Assembly (NCBI GenBank): GCA_963778385.1
Contig: CAVZUA010000010.1
Span: forward strand, 62,001 to 126,000
Direction of reading: 5' to 3'
Length of the DNA stretch: 64,000 nucleotides
Source: DATARH01 sp963778385
GTDB taxonomy: Bacteria; Pseudomonadota; Alphaproteobacteria; ATCC43930; CGMCC-115725
The translations under genes and the position numbers were made by a program. Below, one piece after another: positions 32,249 through 40,080 of the stretch (position 1 is its first letter; each line of letters starts with the position of its first letter). The notes under the pieces are model-generated. The model saw nothing but the letters and a program-made list of their open reading frames with translations, was not told the origin of the DNA and searched no databases.

Positions 32249-32325
32249 TGGTGGCGGGGGGCGGATTTGAACCGCCGACCTTGGGCTTATGAGTCCCCTG
32301 CTCTGACCAACTGAGCTACCCCGCC
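32249..32325 (-). tRNA. tRNA with CAT anticodon (elongator Met, or Ile2 if lysidine-modified)
   Basis: A 77-nt minus-strand tRNA with encoded CCA. Acceptor stem GGCGGGG/CCCCGCC, D-arm GCTC...GAGC, anticodon loop CTCATAA and T-arm GGCGGTTCAAATCCGCC are clear. In my alignment the anticodon stem has only three central G-C pairs, with mismatches at both ends. Bases 32249-32296, the 3' 48 nt, are duplicated at 15079-15126, so this is the restored insertion site of the island. CAT can mean Met or Ile2; I cannot tell which. Confidence 0.9.
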
Positions 32326-32400
32326 ACCGGCGCCGCTACGGCAAGGCGCCGCATATAGGAGATCGGTCCGCGGGGGTCAAGGATTGCGCCCGTGGAGCAA

Positions 32401-33522
32401 TCAATTGGCGGACGGCCGACGGATCCAGCCGCCGCCGAGCACCCGGTCGCCGTCATAGAGCACCGCGGCCTGGCCCGGCGCGATTGCACCGGCCGGCTCG
32501 TCGAGCACCAACTCGGCACCACCTCCGTCGTTGGCATAGAGCGTTGCCGGCACTGGCGGCTGCGCCGAGCGCAGCTTGGCGCTGACCGGCCTGGACTCAC
32601 CTGGAAGCAGCGGGCGGTCGAGCCAGTTAACCTCGCCGAGGCGCACGCGAGTCTCGGCGAGCGCCGCGCGCGGGCCGACCACGACGCGACGCGCCGCCGG
32701 CTCCAGCCGCAGCACGTAGAGCGGCTCGGGCGCGGCGATGCCGATCCCCTTGCGCTGGCCGACGGTGAAATGCGCGATGCCCGCATGCCGGCCGAGCACG
32801 TTGCCGGCTTCGTCGACGATCTCGCCGGGCTCGCCCGCCTCGGGCCGCAGCCGGGTGACGATATCGGCATACGAGCCCTGCGGGACAAAGCAGATGTCCT
32901 GGCTATCCGGCTTGTCGGCGACCGGCAGGTCGAGTTCGCGCGCCAGGGCCCGTGTCTCGTCCTTGGCCATGCCGCCCAGCGGAAAGCGCAGGAAATCGAG
33001 TTCGTCGCGGGTCGTCCGGTAGAGGAAATAGCTCTGGTCGCGCGCGGCGTCTTTGGCGCGGTGGAGCGCCGGTCCGTCGGCGCCGCGCCGCCGGCGCGCG
33101 TAGTGGCCGGTCGCCAGGGCGCTGGCGCTGAGGTCGCGCGCGGTGCCGAGCAGGTCACGGAACTTCACCCGCTCGTTGCAGCGGATGCAGGGGATCGGCG
33201 TCTCGCCGCGGCCGTAGCTGTCGGCGAAATCCTCGATCACCGCCTCCCGAAACCGCGCCTCGTAATCGAGCACGTAATGCGGGATGCCGAGCCGCGCCGC
33301 CACCGCCGCAGCGTCGCGGATGTCCTGCCCGGCGCAGCAGGCGCCCTTGCGCCCGGTCGCGGCGCCGTGGTCGTAAAGCTGCAAGGTGATACCGACGACA
33401 TCGTACCCGGCGCGGGCGAGCAGCGCCGCGGCCAGCGACGAATCCACTCCGCCCGACATCGCGACGACGATGCGGTGATCGGCGGGATGGCCCGGAAGAT
33501 CGAGATCGTCGAGCGACGGCAT
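32401..33522 (-). CDS. mnmA: tRNA-specific 2-thiouridylase MnmA
   Basis: A 373-aa enzyme that thiolates the wobble uridine of Lys, Glu and Gln tRNAs. The PP-loop SGGVDSS is at residues about 24-30, the first catalytic Cys is in PCIRCNERVKF, and the second is in SQDICFVPQG, with the family's C-terminal beta-barrel (FTVGQRKGIGI). Full length. It is the first host gene to the right of the tRNA and takes sulfur from the IscS-type desulfurase pathway encoded nearby. Confidence 0.96.
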   Translation of the reverse strand: MPSLDDLDLPGHPADHRIVVAMSGGVDSSLAAALLARAGYDVVGITLQLYDHGAATGRKGACCAGQDIRDAAAVAARLGIPHYVLDYEARFREAVIEDFADSYGRGETPIPCIRCNERVKFRDLLGTARDLSASALATGHYARRRRGADGPALHRAKDAARDQSYFLYRTTRDELDFLRFPLGGMAKDETRALARELDLPVADKPDSQDICFVPQGSYADIVTRLRPEAGEPGEIVDEAGNVLGRHAGIAHFTVGQRKGIGIAAPEPLYVLRLEPAARRVVVGPRAALAETRVRLGEVNWLDRPLLPGESRPVSAKLRSAQPPVPATLYANDGGGAELVLDEPAGAIAPGQAAVLYDGDRVLGGGWIRRPSAN

Positions 33523-33676
33523 CGCGGCAATATAGGGGCTTTGCGGGTTTTTGCAGCGCTATCCAGGTGCCGACTAAAAATTAACAGCGCCTATCCGGAC
33601 GCATTTCGGAATGCGCGAAAAGACCATGTTCCGATTATGTTCTTCCTGGGGCCGATGTCTTTAGCAGACGCGGAGG

Positions 33677-33796
33677 CTACTGGTTGCCCGGCGAGAACCG
33701 CGCTTCGGGATAGGTGACCTCGTCATAGATATTGGCGCAGCCCGCGACGCCGATCAGCGCCATCAGGCATAGAGCGATGCAAGCCAGCCGTTTCAT
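33677..33796 (-). CDS. Very small lipoprotein
   Basis: A 39-aa protein from ATG 33796: MKRLACIALCLMALIGVAGC is a lipoprotein signal with lipobox GVAGC, leaving a mature peptide of about 20 residues (ANIYDEVTYPEARFSPGNQ). It resembles entericidin-size lipoproteins only in length. Upstream frame extension to 33895 lacks signal character and was dropped. Confidence 0.55.
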   Translation of the reverse strand: MKRLACIALCLMALIGVAGCANIYDEVTYPEARFSPGNQ

Positions 33797-33899
33797 TGGA
33801 ATGAGTCTCTCGCCGATCGACCCGTCGGCCATTATATCGCCGCGTGGCGGCGATCGTTCCCCCGGATCTGGTGTCCTACTTCCGTTTTCTTTCACGATC

Positions 33900-33980
33900 G
33901 CTCCCCGGCGAAAGCCGGGGCCTACTTTTCCGGTGCTCGGGACGTTGAGGAGTGGGTCTCGGCTTTCGCCGGGAAGCGAT
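33900..33980. repeat. Dispersed palindromic repeat, family C copy 1
   Basis: CTCCCCGGCGAAAGCCGGGG ... CGGCTTTCGCCGGGAAGCG: two nested hairpins joined by a CTACTTTTCCGG/GAGTGGGTC spacer. Related copies at 41494-41576 and 55977-56057, and a short form at 43523-43550. It lies at the 3' end of tenA and may terminate it. Confidence 0.8.
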
Positions 33981-33983
33981 TAG

Positions 33984-34685
33984 CTAGAATGAGCCAGCGC
34001 CATCCCGCGACTGGCTCGCCGCATCGAGGCCCATCTGCCAGAAATCGGCTTCGAGGCGGGTGGCGGCCGTGAAGCCGGCGGATAGCGACGCGAAGCGGCC
34101 CTCGCCGCCGCGCCGGGCGAATTGCTCGTCGAGCGCAGCCTTGGCTTCATCGGCGAGCGCCTGGTAGTCGGCGCTCGCGTACATGTCGAGCCAGCTTTTG
34201 TAGGGGTTGCCGTCGAGCCGGGTGGCCGGGTCGGCGAGGCGCTCGCGGGCGATTTCGGCATAGCCGACGACGCAGGGTGCGAGCGCCACTTCCAGGTCAA
34301 GCCGGTCACCGGCGAGGCCGCGATCGAGCACGAAACGGGTATAGGCGATGGTTGGCAGCGCCTCGGGCGCTGCCGCCATCGCTGTCGTGTCGATGCCCCA
34401 GCTGCGGCAATACTCGACATGCAGCCCGATCTCGACATCGAGCGTCGCGGCTACCAGCGCCTGGGCGCGCCGCATCTCGGCGAGCGTCTCCGACTTGTAG
34501 ATCGCCAGCCCCCAGGCCCGGCTGAAATGCAGCAGGAACAGATAGTCCTGGATTAGGTAATGACGGAACACCGCCTCCGGCAACGTGCCGTCGGCGAGGC
34601 GCAGCACGAAATCGTGCCGGGTGTAGGAAGGCCAGGTGGGGCCGGAAGCGGCGACGAGACGGTCGAACAGCGTGTTGCCGGACAT
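33984..34685 (-). CDS. tenA: TenA-type aminopyrimidine aminohydrolase (thiaminase II family)
   Basis: A 233-aa all-helical protein. Family features are YLIQDYLFLLHFSRAWGLAI near the N-terminus, the active-site cysteine in HVEYCRSWGI, and YTRFVLDRG and NPYKSWLDMYAS further on. TenA hydrolyses degraded thiamin pyrimidines so that HMP can be salvaged. ATG 34685 (MSGNTLFDRL) is preceded by GAGGGG. I see no TPP riboswitch upstream. Confidence 0.9.
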   Translation of the reverse strand: MSGNTLFDRLVAASGPTWPSYTRHDFVLRLADGTLPEAVFRHYLIQDYLFLLHFSRAWGLAIYKSETLAEMRRAQALVAATLDVEIGLHVEYCRSWGIDTTAMAAAPEALPTIAYTRFVLDRGLAGDRLDLEVALAPCVVGYAEIARERLADPATRLDGNPYKSWLDMYASADYQALADEAKAALDEQFARRGGEGRFASLSAGFTAATRLEADFWQMGLDAASQSRDGAGSF

Positions 34686-34729
34686 GCCAACGGCGCCCCT
34701 CGGGCTCAATGATTCGTGCCGGCCCCCAC

Positions 34730-34795
34730 CCATTTGCAGCTTGCGCTGCAAATCTCCCTCCCCCGTGGCCACGGGGGAGGGTTAGGGAGGGGGCT
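34730..34795. terminator. Paired hairpins between ferredoxin and tenA genes (family E)
   Basis: ATTTGCAGC/GCTGCAAAT (34731-34752) and CTCCCTCCCCCGTGGCCACG followed by GGGGAGGG (34754-34782) are two adjacent stem-loops. The second is a short member of the CCCTCCCCCG/CGGGGGAGGG repeat family found at 39059-39158 and 51870-51919. Probably a terminator for the isc-type operon upstream. Confidence 0.6.
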
Positions 34796-34811
34796 GGCAG
34801 TGGCGTTCACG

Positions 34812-35144
34812 TCACGAATTCATCATGTTGCGGGTCGAGGAGGGGAGCCGCACGGTCAGCCCGTCCAGTTCCTCGGTCATGATGATCTGACAGCCGAGGC
34901 GCGAGGTCTGGGTGAGGCCGAAAGCGAGGTCGAGCATGTCCTCCTCGTCCTCGGTCGCTTCCTTGAGCAGGTCGTACCATTCGGGATCGACGATCACATG
35001 GCAGGTCGAGCAGGCAAGCGAACCCTCGCAGGCGCCCTCGATATCGACCTTGTGGCGATGGGCGATCTCGAGCACCGACAGGCCGAGCGGCGCGTCGACC
35101 TCGCGACGGCGACCGTCGCGCTCGATAAAAGTCAATTTCGGCAT
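34812..35144 (-). CDS. fdx: Adrenodoxin-type [2Fe-2S] ferredoxin
   Basis: A 110-aa ferredoxin of the ISC type. Ligand cysteines follow the C-x5-C-x2-C ... C pattern in EGACEGSLACSTCHV and SRLGCQIIM. It supplies electrons during Fe-S cluster assembly. Position at the end of the iscR/desulfurase/A-type carrier series supports that role. Start ATG 35144. Confidence 0.93.
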   Translation of the reverse strand: MPKLTFIERDGRRREVDAPLGLSVLEIAHRHKVDIEGACEGSLACSTCHVIVDPEWYDLLKEATEDEEDMLDLAFGLTQTSRLGCQIIMTEELDGLTVRLPSSTRNMMNS

Positions 35145-35155
35145 CAAAATCCCTT

Positions 35156-35605
35156 TTACAAAGCCGGCGGTCGCGGCGCCATGTCCTCGGCAAGAACCGC
35201 GGCGGCCTCGGCCGGCGACGCACCCGTGTCGAAGTCCCCGGTCGCTATCAGCCGCAGCAATTCGATCCCAGCGGCTTCGCTGGCGCGCAGCAGTTCGGCG
35301 GCGAGCGCCGGGTCGAGCGGCGCAGCAAAGAGCAGCACCGCATGCGTCACCGGCCGGGCCAGCGCCCGCTCGGCGCGCAGTTTCGCGCCTTCGAACAGGG
35401 TCTGCCAATCGGCGAGCGGCGCCTCCGGTCCCGGCACTGGCAGTGGCCGCTCGAAACCCTCGCGATCGGCGAGGATCATCGCGTTGCCGCCGATCGAGAA
35501 CGCGACTTCCGCGAGTTCGCCGCTCGCGTCGATGCCGACCGCCGCGCCCGGCGCATCGGGGTCTGCGGGTGAGCCGTCGGGCTCTTCGATCTGAAAGAGC
35601 TTCAT
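35156..35605 (-). CDS. Conserved protein of the isc cluster with weak Hsp70-like segment
   Basis: A 149-aa protein from ATG 35605 (MKLFQIEEPDG). The stretch PVTHAVLLFAAPLDPALAAE, continuing LLRASEAAGIELLRLI, echoes the Hsp70 ATPase motif AVITVPAYF...AGLEVLRLI. It occupies the place between A-type carrier and ferredoxin where hscBA lie in the classical isc operon. It could be a decayed or minimal HscA-like factor, but it is far too short for a chaperone and this is only suggestive. Confidence 0.6.
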   Translation of the reverse strand: MKLFQIEEPDGSPADPDAPGAAVGIDASGELAEVAFSIGGNAMILADREGFERPLPVPGPEAPLADWQTLFEGAKLRAERALARPVTHAVLLFAAPLDPALAAELLRASEAAGIELLRLIATGDFDTGASPAEAAAVLAEDMAPRPPAL

Positions 35606-35710
35606 CCTCTTCTGCCAGCCCAAACGGCATCGGCGCCCTGCGTGGTTCGAGACGCGCCCTTACGGACGCTCCTCACCATGAGGGACAACAGTGCCGGCAT
35701 CAAATTTAAC

Positions 35711-35755
35711 CCCTCATCCTGAGGAGGGCGCAAAGGGCCGTCTCGAAGGACGTAA
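35711..35755. repeat. Dispersed repeat, family D copy
   Basis: CCCTCATCCTGAGGAGGGC forms a short hairpin and is followed by GGGCCGTCTCGAAGGACGTA. The same GTCTCGAAGGACGTA end occurs at 8036-8050 and inverted at 7721-7735. Located downstream of the A-type carrier gene. Confidence 0.7.
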
Positions 35756-35768
35756 TGACGACCGAGGG

Positions 35769-36113
35769 CTATACGTGAAATGATTCGCCGCAGCCGCAGC
35801 GTCCCTTCTCGTTGGGATTGCGGAACACGAAACCGGATTCGAGCTTTTCCTCGACGTAGTCCATCTCGGTGCCGAGGATGAACATCACCGCCTTGGGGTC
35901 GACCAGCACGGTCACGCCCTTGTCTTCGACGATCTCGTCGAACTTGCCCTTCTCGTCGGCATATTCGAGCGTGTAGCTGAGGCCCGAACAGCCGCGCGAA
36001 CGCACCCCGACGCGCACGCCGACCGAGGGCTTGCCGCGCTTGTCGAGCAGCGCCTGGATGCGGGCCGCCGCCGCGTCGGTCACCAAGAGGGCCGCAGGTC
36101 GCGCCAAAGCCAT
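35769..36113 (-). CDS. A-type Fe-S carrier (IscA/SufA/ErpA family)
   Basis: A 114-aa protein. The three conserved cysteines are in SRGCSGLSY and RCGCGESF. A-type carriers pass Fe-S clusters to apo-proteins. I chose ATG 36113 (MALARPAAL) behind GAGGCG; an ATG ten codons upstream is possible. Which of IscA, SufA or ErpA it is cannot be decided from sequence alone. Confidence 0.92.
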   Translation of the reverse strand: MALARPAALLVTDAAAARIQALLDKRGKPSVGVRVGVRSRGCSGLSYTLEYADEKGKFDEIVEDKGVTVLVDPKAVMFILGTEMDYVEEKLESGFVFRNPNEKGRCGCGESFHV

Positions 36114-36171
36114 CGATCGCCTCGTTTGTTGAGCCAAAGTCATATTGCCGCGATGAGCGTCGCCGTCAACG

Positions 36172-37401
36172 TTATGTGGGCCTGGTTTCGCCTGATTGCA
36201 CCATCTTCCCTTGGCGCAGGCGCGCCGCGGCGGCGGCGATCGTGTCGACGGCGTAGTCGACATCGGCCTCGCTGGTGAAGCGGCCGAGCCCCAGCCGGAT
36301 CGACGCATTGGCCCGTTCGTCCGACAGGCCCAGCGCGCGCAGCACGTAGGACGGCTCGACCGAGGCCGAGGTGCAGGCCGAACCGGTCGAGATCGCGATC
36401 GATTGGCACGCCTCGATCATCTCCGGCGCGGTGGTGCCGGGCACCGAGACGTTGAGGCTGCCGGGCAGCCGGTGCGCGAGGTCGCCGTTGACGAGCAGCC
36501 CCGGCACCCGCTGCCGCAGGCTCGCGCGCAGCCGCTCGCGCATGTCCTTGAGACGCGCCACCTCGCCGGCCATCTCTTCGCGGGCGATGGCGCAGGCTTT
36601 GCTGAAGCCGACGCAAAGCGGGGTCGGCAAGGTGCCGGAGCGCACGCCGCGCTCCTGTCCGCCGCCGTCGATCAGTGGCGTCAGGCGCACCCGCGGCCGG
36701 CGCCGGATGTAGAGCGCGCCCACGCCCTTCGGCCCGTAGATCTTGTGGCCGGACATCGACATCAAATCGATCTTCATCGCCTCGACATCGAGCGGGATCT
36801 TGCCCAAAGCCTGAGCCGCGTCGGTGTGCAGCAGGATGCCGCGGGACCGGCACAGCGCGCCGATCTCGGCGAGCGGCTGGATCACGCCGATCTCGTTATG
36901 CGCCGCCATCACCGAGACGATCAGCGTGCGCTCGGTCAGCGCTGCCTCGAACGCAGCGAGCGAGACGAGGCCGTTCTCGGCGACCGGCAGATAGGTGACG
37001 GAAAACCCCTCGCGCTCCAGCGCGGCGCAGCTTTCGAGCACGCATTTATGCTCGGTCTGCAGCGTGACGATGTGGTCTCGCGGCGCGCCGCTTGTCGGGT
37101 GCTCGCGGGCGAAATGCGCCGCGCCCTTCAGCGCCAGATTGTTCGCCTCTGTGGCGCCTGAGGTGAAGACGATCTCGCGCGGATCGGCGTGGACCAGCGC
37201 CGCCACCTCGGCGCGCGCCGCGTCAATCGCCGCCATCGCGCGGTGGCCGTAGACATGGCTCTCGCTGTGCGGGTTGCCGTAATCGATGGTGAAATACGGC
37301 AGCATCGCCTCGAGCACGCGCGGGTCGACTGGCGTCGAAGCCTGGTTGTCGAGGTAGATCGGCAAGGTGTTTGGGGTCCCAGGGGACATAATGTCGTTCA
37401 T
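36172..37401 (-). CDS. iscS: Cysteine desulfurase IscS
   Basis: A 409-aa PLP enzyme that provides sulfur for Fe-S clusters and tRNA thiolation. PLP-binding His and Lys are in EHKCVLE and SGHKIYGPKGVG, and the catalytic Cys is in the long loop STGSACTSASVEPS, typical of group I IscS. The start ATG overlaps the TGA of the second desulfurase gene (ATGA); MSPGTPN four codons in is an alternative start. Confidence 0.95.
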   Translation of the reverse strand: MNDIMSPGTPNTLPIYLDNQASTPVDPRVLEAMLPYFTIDYGNPHSESHVYGHRAMAAIDAARAEVAALVHADPREIVFTSGATEANNLALKGAAHFAREHPTSGAPRDHIVTLQTEHKCVLESCAALEREGFSVTYLPVAENGLVSLAAFEAALTERTLIVSVMAAHNEIGVIQPLAEIGALCRSRGILLHTDAAQALGKIPLDVEAMKIDLMSMSGHKIYGPKGVGALYIRRRPRVRLTPLIDGGGQERGVRSGTLPTPLCVGFSKACAIAREEMAGEVARLKDMRERLRASLRQRVPGLLVNGDLAHRLPGSLNVSVPGTTAPEMIEACQSIAISTGSACTSASVEPSYVLRALGLSDERANASIRLGLGRFTSEADVDYAVDTIAAAAARLRQGKMVQSGETRPT

Positions 37402-38531
37402 GCGGCTCTAGAGCTTCCGGGCGCTTGCCTGTGGGTGCGCCGCCCGAGCGCACGTTGGCTAAGCGCGGTCCAGGCGTCGAGGAAATGGGCGATGTCGGCC
37501 TCGCTGGTGCTCCAGCCGAGGCTAACGCGGATGGTGGCGTTGGCGATGTCGGGGGGAAGCCCCATCGCCGCCAGCACATGGCTTGGCCCGACCTTGCCGG
37601 ATGAGCAGGCGGCGCCGGCACTGACCATCACGCCGTCGAGGTCGAGCGCGATGACCTGGGTCTCCGCCGGGACGCCGGGCATGGCAATGGCCGACGTGTT
37701 CGGCAGGCGCGCTGCGCTCGCGCCGATAACGATGGCGTCGGACGGCAGCGCGATTTCGAGGCGGTCGCGCAACTCGCGAACCTGCTCGTGCTCGGCCGGG
37801 TCGCAGGCGGTGGCCGCGGCCGCAAAACCGGCGATGCCGGCGAGATTTTCGGTGCCGGCGCGGCGGTTGCGTTCCTGGCCGCCGCCGCGCTGCAGCGGGG
37901 TCACCTCGATACCGGGCGCCAGGACCAGCGCGCCGATGCCGCTCGGGCCGCCGATCTTATGTGCGGACAGGGTCAAGAAATCGGCGCCGAGTTCGGCCAG
38001 CGACAAAGGCGTCTTGCCGGCCGCCTGCACGGCGTCGCAGTGGAACAGCGCACCGTGCGCATGCGCGATCTCGGCGAGCGCGCGCACCGGCTGGACGACG
38101 CCGGTCTCGTTGTTGGCAAGCATCACCGAGACCAGCGCCGGCCGCGCGTCGGCTATGAGCAGCGCAGCGAGCGCCGCGCCGTCGACGATGCCGTCGCGGT
38201 CGACCGGAATGCGGTCGGCATCCGGCACCGCCGCCAAGACCGACGAATGCTCGACCGCGGACACCAGCACCCGCGCGCGGGTGCTGCCGAGCAGGGCCAG
38301 ATGGTTGGCCTCGGCGCCGCCGCTGGTGAAGACGATGCCGTCGGTCGCTGCACCGACCAGTGCGGCAACCGCCGCGCGGCCGCGTTCGACGAGGTGGCGC
38401 GCGGCGCGGCCCTTGCCGTGCACCGACGAGGGATTGCCGCCGAGCGCCAGCGCGTCGGCGATGGCCGTCGCGGCTTCCAGGCGCAGCGGGGTGGTGGCGT
38501 TCCAGTCGAGATAGGTTTCGCGGCGCATCAA
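37398..38531 (-). CDS. Second cysteine desulfurase (NifS/IscS-like)
   Basis: A 377-aa paralogue of the following iscS. PLP Lys in LSAHKIGGPSGIGAL, catalytic Cys in SAGAACSSGKVGPSHV. It begins with YLDWNATTPL where IscS has YLDNQASTP, and is shorter at the C-terminus. Two desulfurases side by side after iscR suggest divided duties, for example clusters versus tRNA or molybdenum cofactor sulfuration. It starts 5 bp after the iscR stop and ends overlapping iscS. Confidence 0.92.
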   Translation of the reverse strand: MMRRETYLDWNATTPLRLEAATAIADALALGGNPSSVHGKGRAARHLVERGRAAVAALVGAATDGIVFTSGGAEANHLALLGSTRARVLVSAVEHSSVLAAVPDADRIPVDRDGIVDGAALAALLIADARPALVSVMLANNETGVVQPVRALAEIAHAHGALFHCDAVQAAGKTPLSLAELGADFLTLSAHKIGGPSGIGALVLAPGIEVTPLQRGGGQERNRRAGTENLAGIAGFAAAATACDPAEHEQVRELRDRLEIALPSDAIVIGASAARLPNTSAIAMPGVPAETQVIALDLDGVMVSAGAACSSGKVGPSHVLAAMGLPPDIANATIRVSLGWSTSEADIAHFLDAWTALSQRALGRRTHRQAPGSSRAA

Positions 38532-38535
38532 GATT

Positions 38536-39018
38536 TCACGAGGTCATTGGGTTCACGGGTTCGTTGGCCGCGACATTGGTCCGGTAGGTGAGGCCGCTGG
38601 CGCCGAGCACGCGCTTCTCGCAGACATCGTCCAGGGTCACCGCGCTGAGGAACAGATGGATCTGGTTGCTCAGTTCTTCCCACAGATCATGGGTCAGACA
38701 TCGGCTGCGGTCACCGCGGCAGCCGAGCGTCTGGCCGGGCTTGCAGCGCACCGCGCGGATCGGCTCGTCGACCGCGAGAATGATGTCGGCGATGCGCGTC
38801 GCGTCGCGCTCATGCGCCAGCAGATAGCCGCCGCCGGGACCGCGGACACTATTTACCAGCCCGCCGCGCCGCAGCTTGGCGAAAAGCTGTTCGAGATAGC
38901 TCAGCGAAATCTCCTGGCGCTCGGCAATCTCCGACAGGCAGACCGGCCCGTCGCCGCTGTGCTGCGCGAGGTCGACCATCGCCATCACCGCGTAGCGGCC
39001 CTTGGTGCTGAGTTTCAT
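38536..39018 (-). CDS. iscR: Rrf2-family [2Fe-2S] regulator IscR
   Basis: A 160-aa winged-helix regulator: MKLSTKGRYAVMAMVDLA and LSEIAERQEISLSYLEQLFA form the HTH, and Cys92, Cys100 and Cys107 (RCKPGQTLGCRGDRSRC) are the cluster ligands. It represses the Fe-S assembly operon when clusters are plentiful. It leads the operon desulfurase, iscS, A-type carrier, small protein, ferredoxin. No binding site could be fixed upstream because the space to cysE is filled by repeats. Confidence 0.94.
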   Translation of the reverse strand: MKLSTKGRYAVMAMVDLAQHSGDGPVCLSEIAERQEISLSYLEQLFAKLRRGGLVNSVRGPGGGYLLAHERDATRIADIILAVDEPIRAVRCKPGQTLGCRGDRSRCLTHDLWEELSNQIHLFLSAVTLDDVCEKRVLGASGLTYRTNVAANEPVNPMTS

Positions 39019-39058
39019 GGCGCGGGCCTCGATTTTGCCACGACGTGGCGCGCGTCGA

Positions 39059-39158
39059 CCCCCACCCTGACCCTCCCCCGCCCGCGGGGGAGGGGATTGC
39101 AAGTTGCGGCGCCTGACATCTCCCTCCCCCGCTGGCGGGGGAGGGTCGGGGTGGGGGT
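39059..39158. repeat. Dispersed palindromic repeat, family E copy
   Basis: Two arms, CCCCCACCCTGACCCTCCCC (39059-39078) and GGGGAGGGTCGGGGTGGGGG (39138-39157), form a long inverted repeat with inner GGGGGAGGGG/CTCCCTCCCC stems. It fills most of the gap between cysE and iscR, both on the minus strand. Confidence 0.8.
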
Positions 39159-39163
39159 GCCGC

Positions 39164-39901
39164 TCATGCCAGCCTCTCGCTTTCGGCTTCGTCGGCGACG
39201 AGCCGCGGACCGGTCGGCCGTGCCGAGGCCTTTTCGCTTTCGAGCTCGTTGACGCGGGCGCGCAGGCTGGCGACCTCGTCAAGCAGGCCGGTGAGCGCGC
39301 GCGCGATCGGGTCCGGGATGTCCTCGCCGCTGACGCCGTAGGGGGTGAAGGCCGGCTTGGCTTCACCTGGCATGCGCTGGGTGATCTGGCGCGCCGGGTT
39401 GCCGACCATGATCGCGCCCGGCGGCACTTCGCGCAGTACCACCGCGGCGGCGCCGATCGTCGCGCCGTCGCCGACCTTGAAGGGTCCCAGCACCTGCGCA
39501 CCGGAGCTGACCATGACGTTATTGCCCAGCGTCGGGTGGCGCTTATGGCCGCTCTGGTCCTTGGTCGGGCGCGTGCCGCCGAGCGTGACGCCCTGATAGA
39601 TCGTGCAGTCGTCGCCGATCTCGGCGGTCTCGCCGACAACGACGCCGATCCCGTGGTCGATGAACAGCCGCTTGCCGATCGTCGCGCCGGGGTGGATGTC
39701 GATCGCCGTCAGCACCCGACCGACATGCGAAATAAAGCGTCCCAGAAAGAAACAGCGATGCGTCCACAACCAGTGGGCCATGCGGTGGAACAGCAAGACC
39801 TGGAAGCCGGGATAGCAGAACACTACCTCTAGGGAAGAGCGGGCCGCGGGGTCGCGGGCCCGCGTGGCTAGGATTTCGTCGCGCAGGTTCTTGAATAGCA
39901 T
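39164..39901 (-). CDS. cysE: Serine O-acetyltransferase
   Basis: A 245-aa left-handed beta-helix acetyltransferase that makes O-acetylserine for cysteine synthesis. It has the hexapeptide repeats IDIHPGATIGKRLFIDHGIG and VVGETAEIGDDCTIYQGVTL, and the Lys/His loop TKDQSGHKRHPTLG. It is the short EpsC-like form with a Glu/Arg-rich C-terminal tail. Placing cysE just upstream of iscR links cysteine supply to the desulfurases. ATG 39901 chosen. Confidence 0.94.
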   Translation of the reverse strand: MLFKNLRDEILATRARDPAARSSLEVVFCYPGFQVLLFHRMAHWLWTHRCFFLGRFISHVGRVLTAIDIHPGATIGKRLFIDHGIGVVVGETAEIGDDCTIYQGVTLGGTRPTKDQSGHKRHPTLGNNVMVSSGAQVLGPFKVGDGATIGAAAVVLREVPPGAIMVGNPARQITQRMPGEAKPAFTPYGVSGEDIPDPIARALTGLLDEVASLRARVNELESEKASARPTGPRLVADEAESERLA

Positions 39902-40080
39902 CGCGTTCACTGTGCTATCGTGGCCGCCACGACGAAGCCGCAAAAATCCCCCGGCCCGGCGCGGTTCGAGAATCGAGATATAATTGCCCGACTATAACGA
40001 TCAAGTATGCGGCATTAACTTGCCCAAAAACCGTGGCCATGGGCCATTCCCCAAACCCGACTTACCGGGTCGGAAATACC

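Larger units (their letters stand above)
15079..32296. mobile_element. tRNA-integrated genomic island, satellite-like (about 17.2 kb)
   Basis: Bounded by the 48-bp direct repeats 15079-15126 and 32249-32296, with a tyrosine integrase as the first gene inside the left end and an intact tRNA restored at the right end. Contents in order: integrase, AlpA-like regulator, ParB-like protein, coupled small genes, a replication protein containing an iteron origin, unknown phage-type small genes, an SGNH hydrolase, a patatin phospholipase and a three-gene operon convergent with an sce7726-type gene. No capsid, portal, tail, holin or lysin gene is seen, which argues against an autonomous prophage and for a satellite or integrative mobilisable element. 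Confidence 0.88.

Noticed and set aside
34686..34811. TPP riboswitch upstream of tenA
   Set aside because: No CTGAGA-type core; the region holds only simple hairpins.
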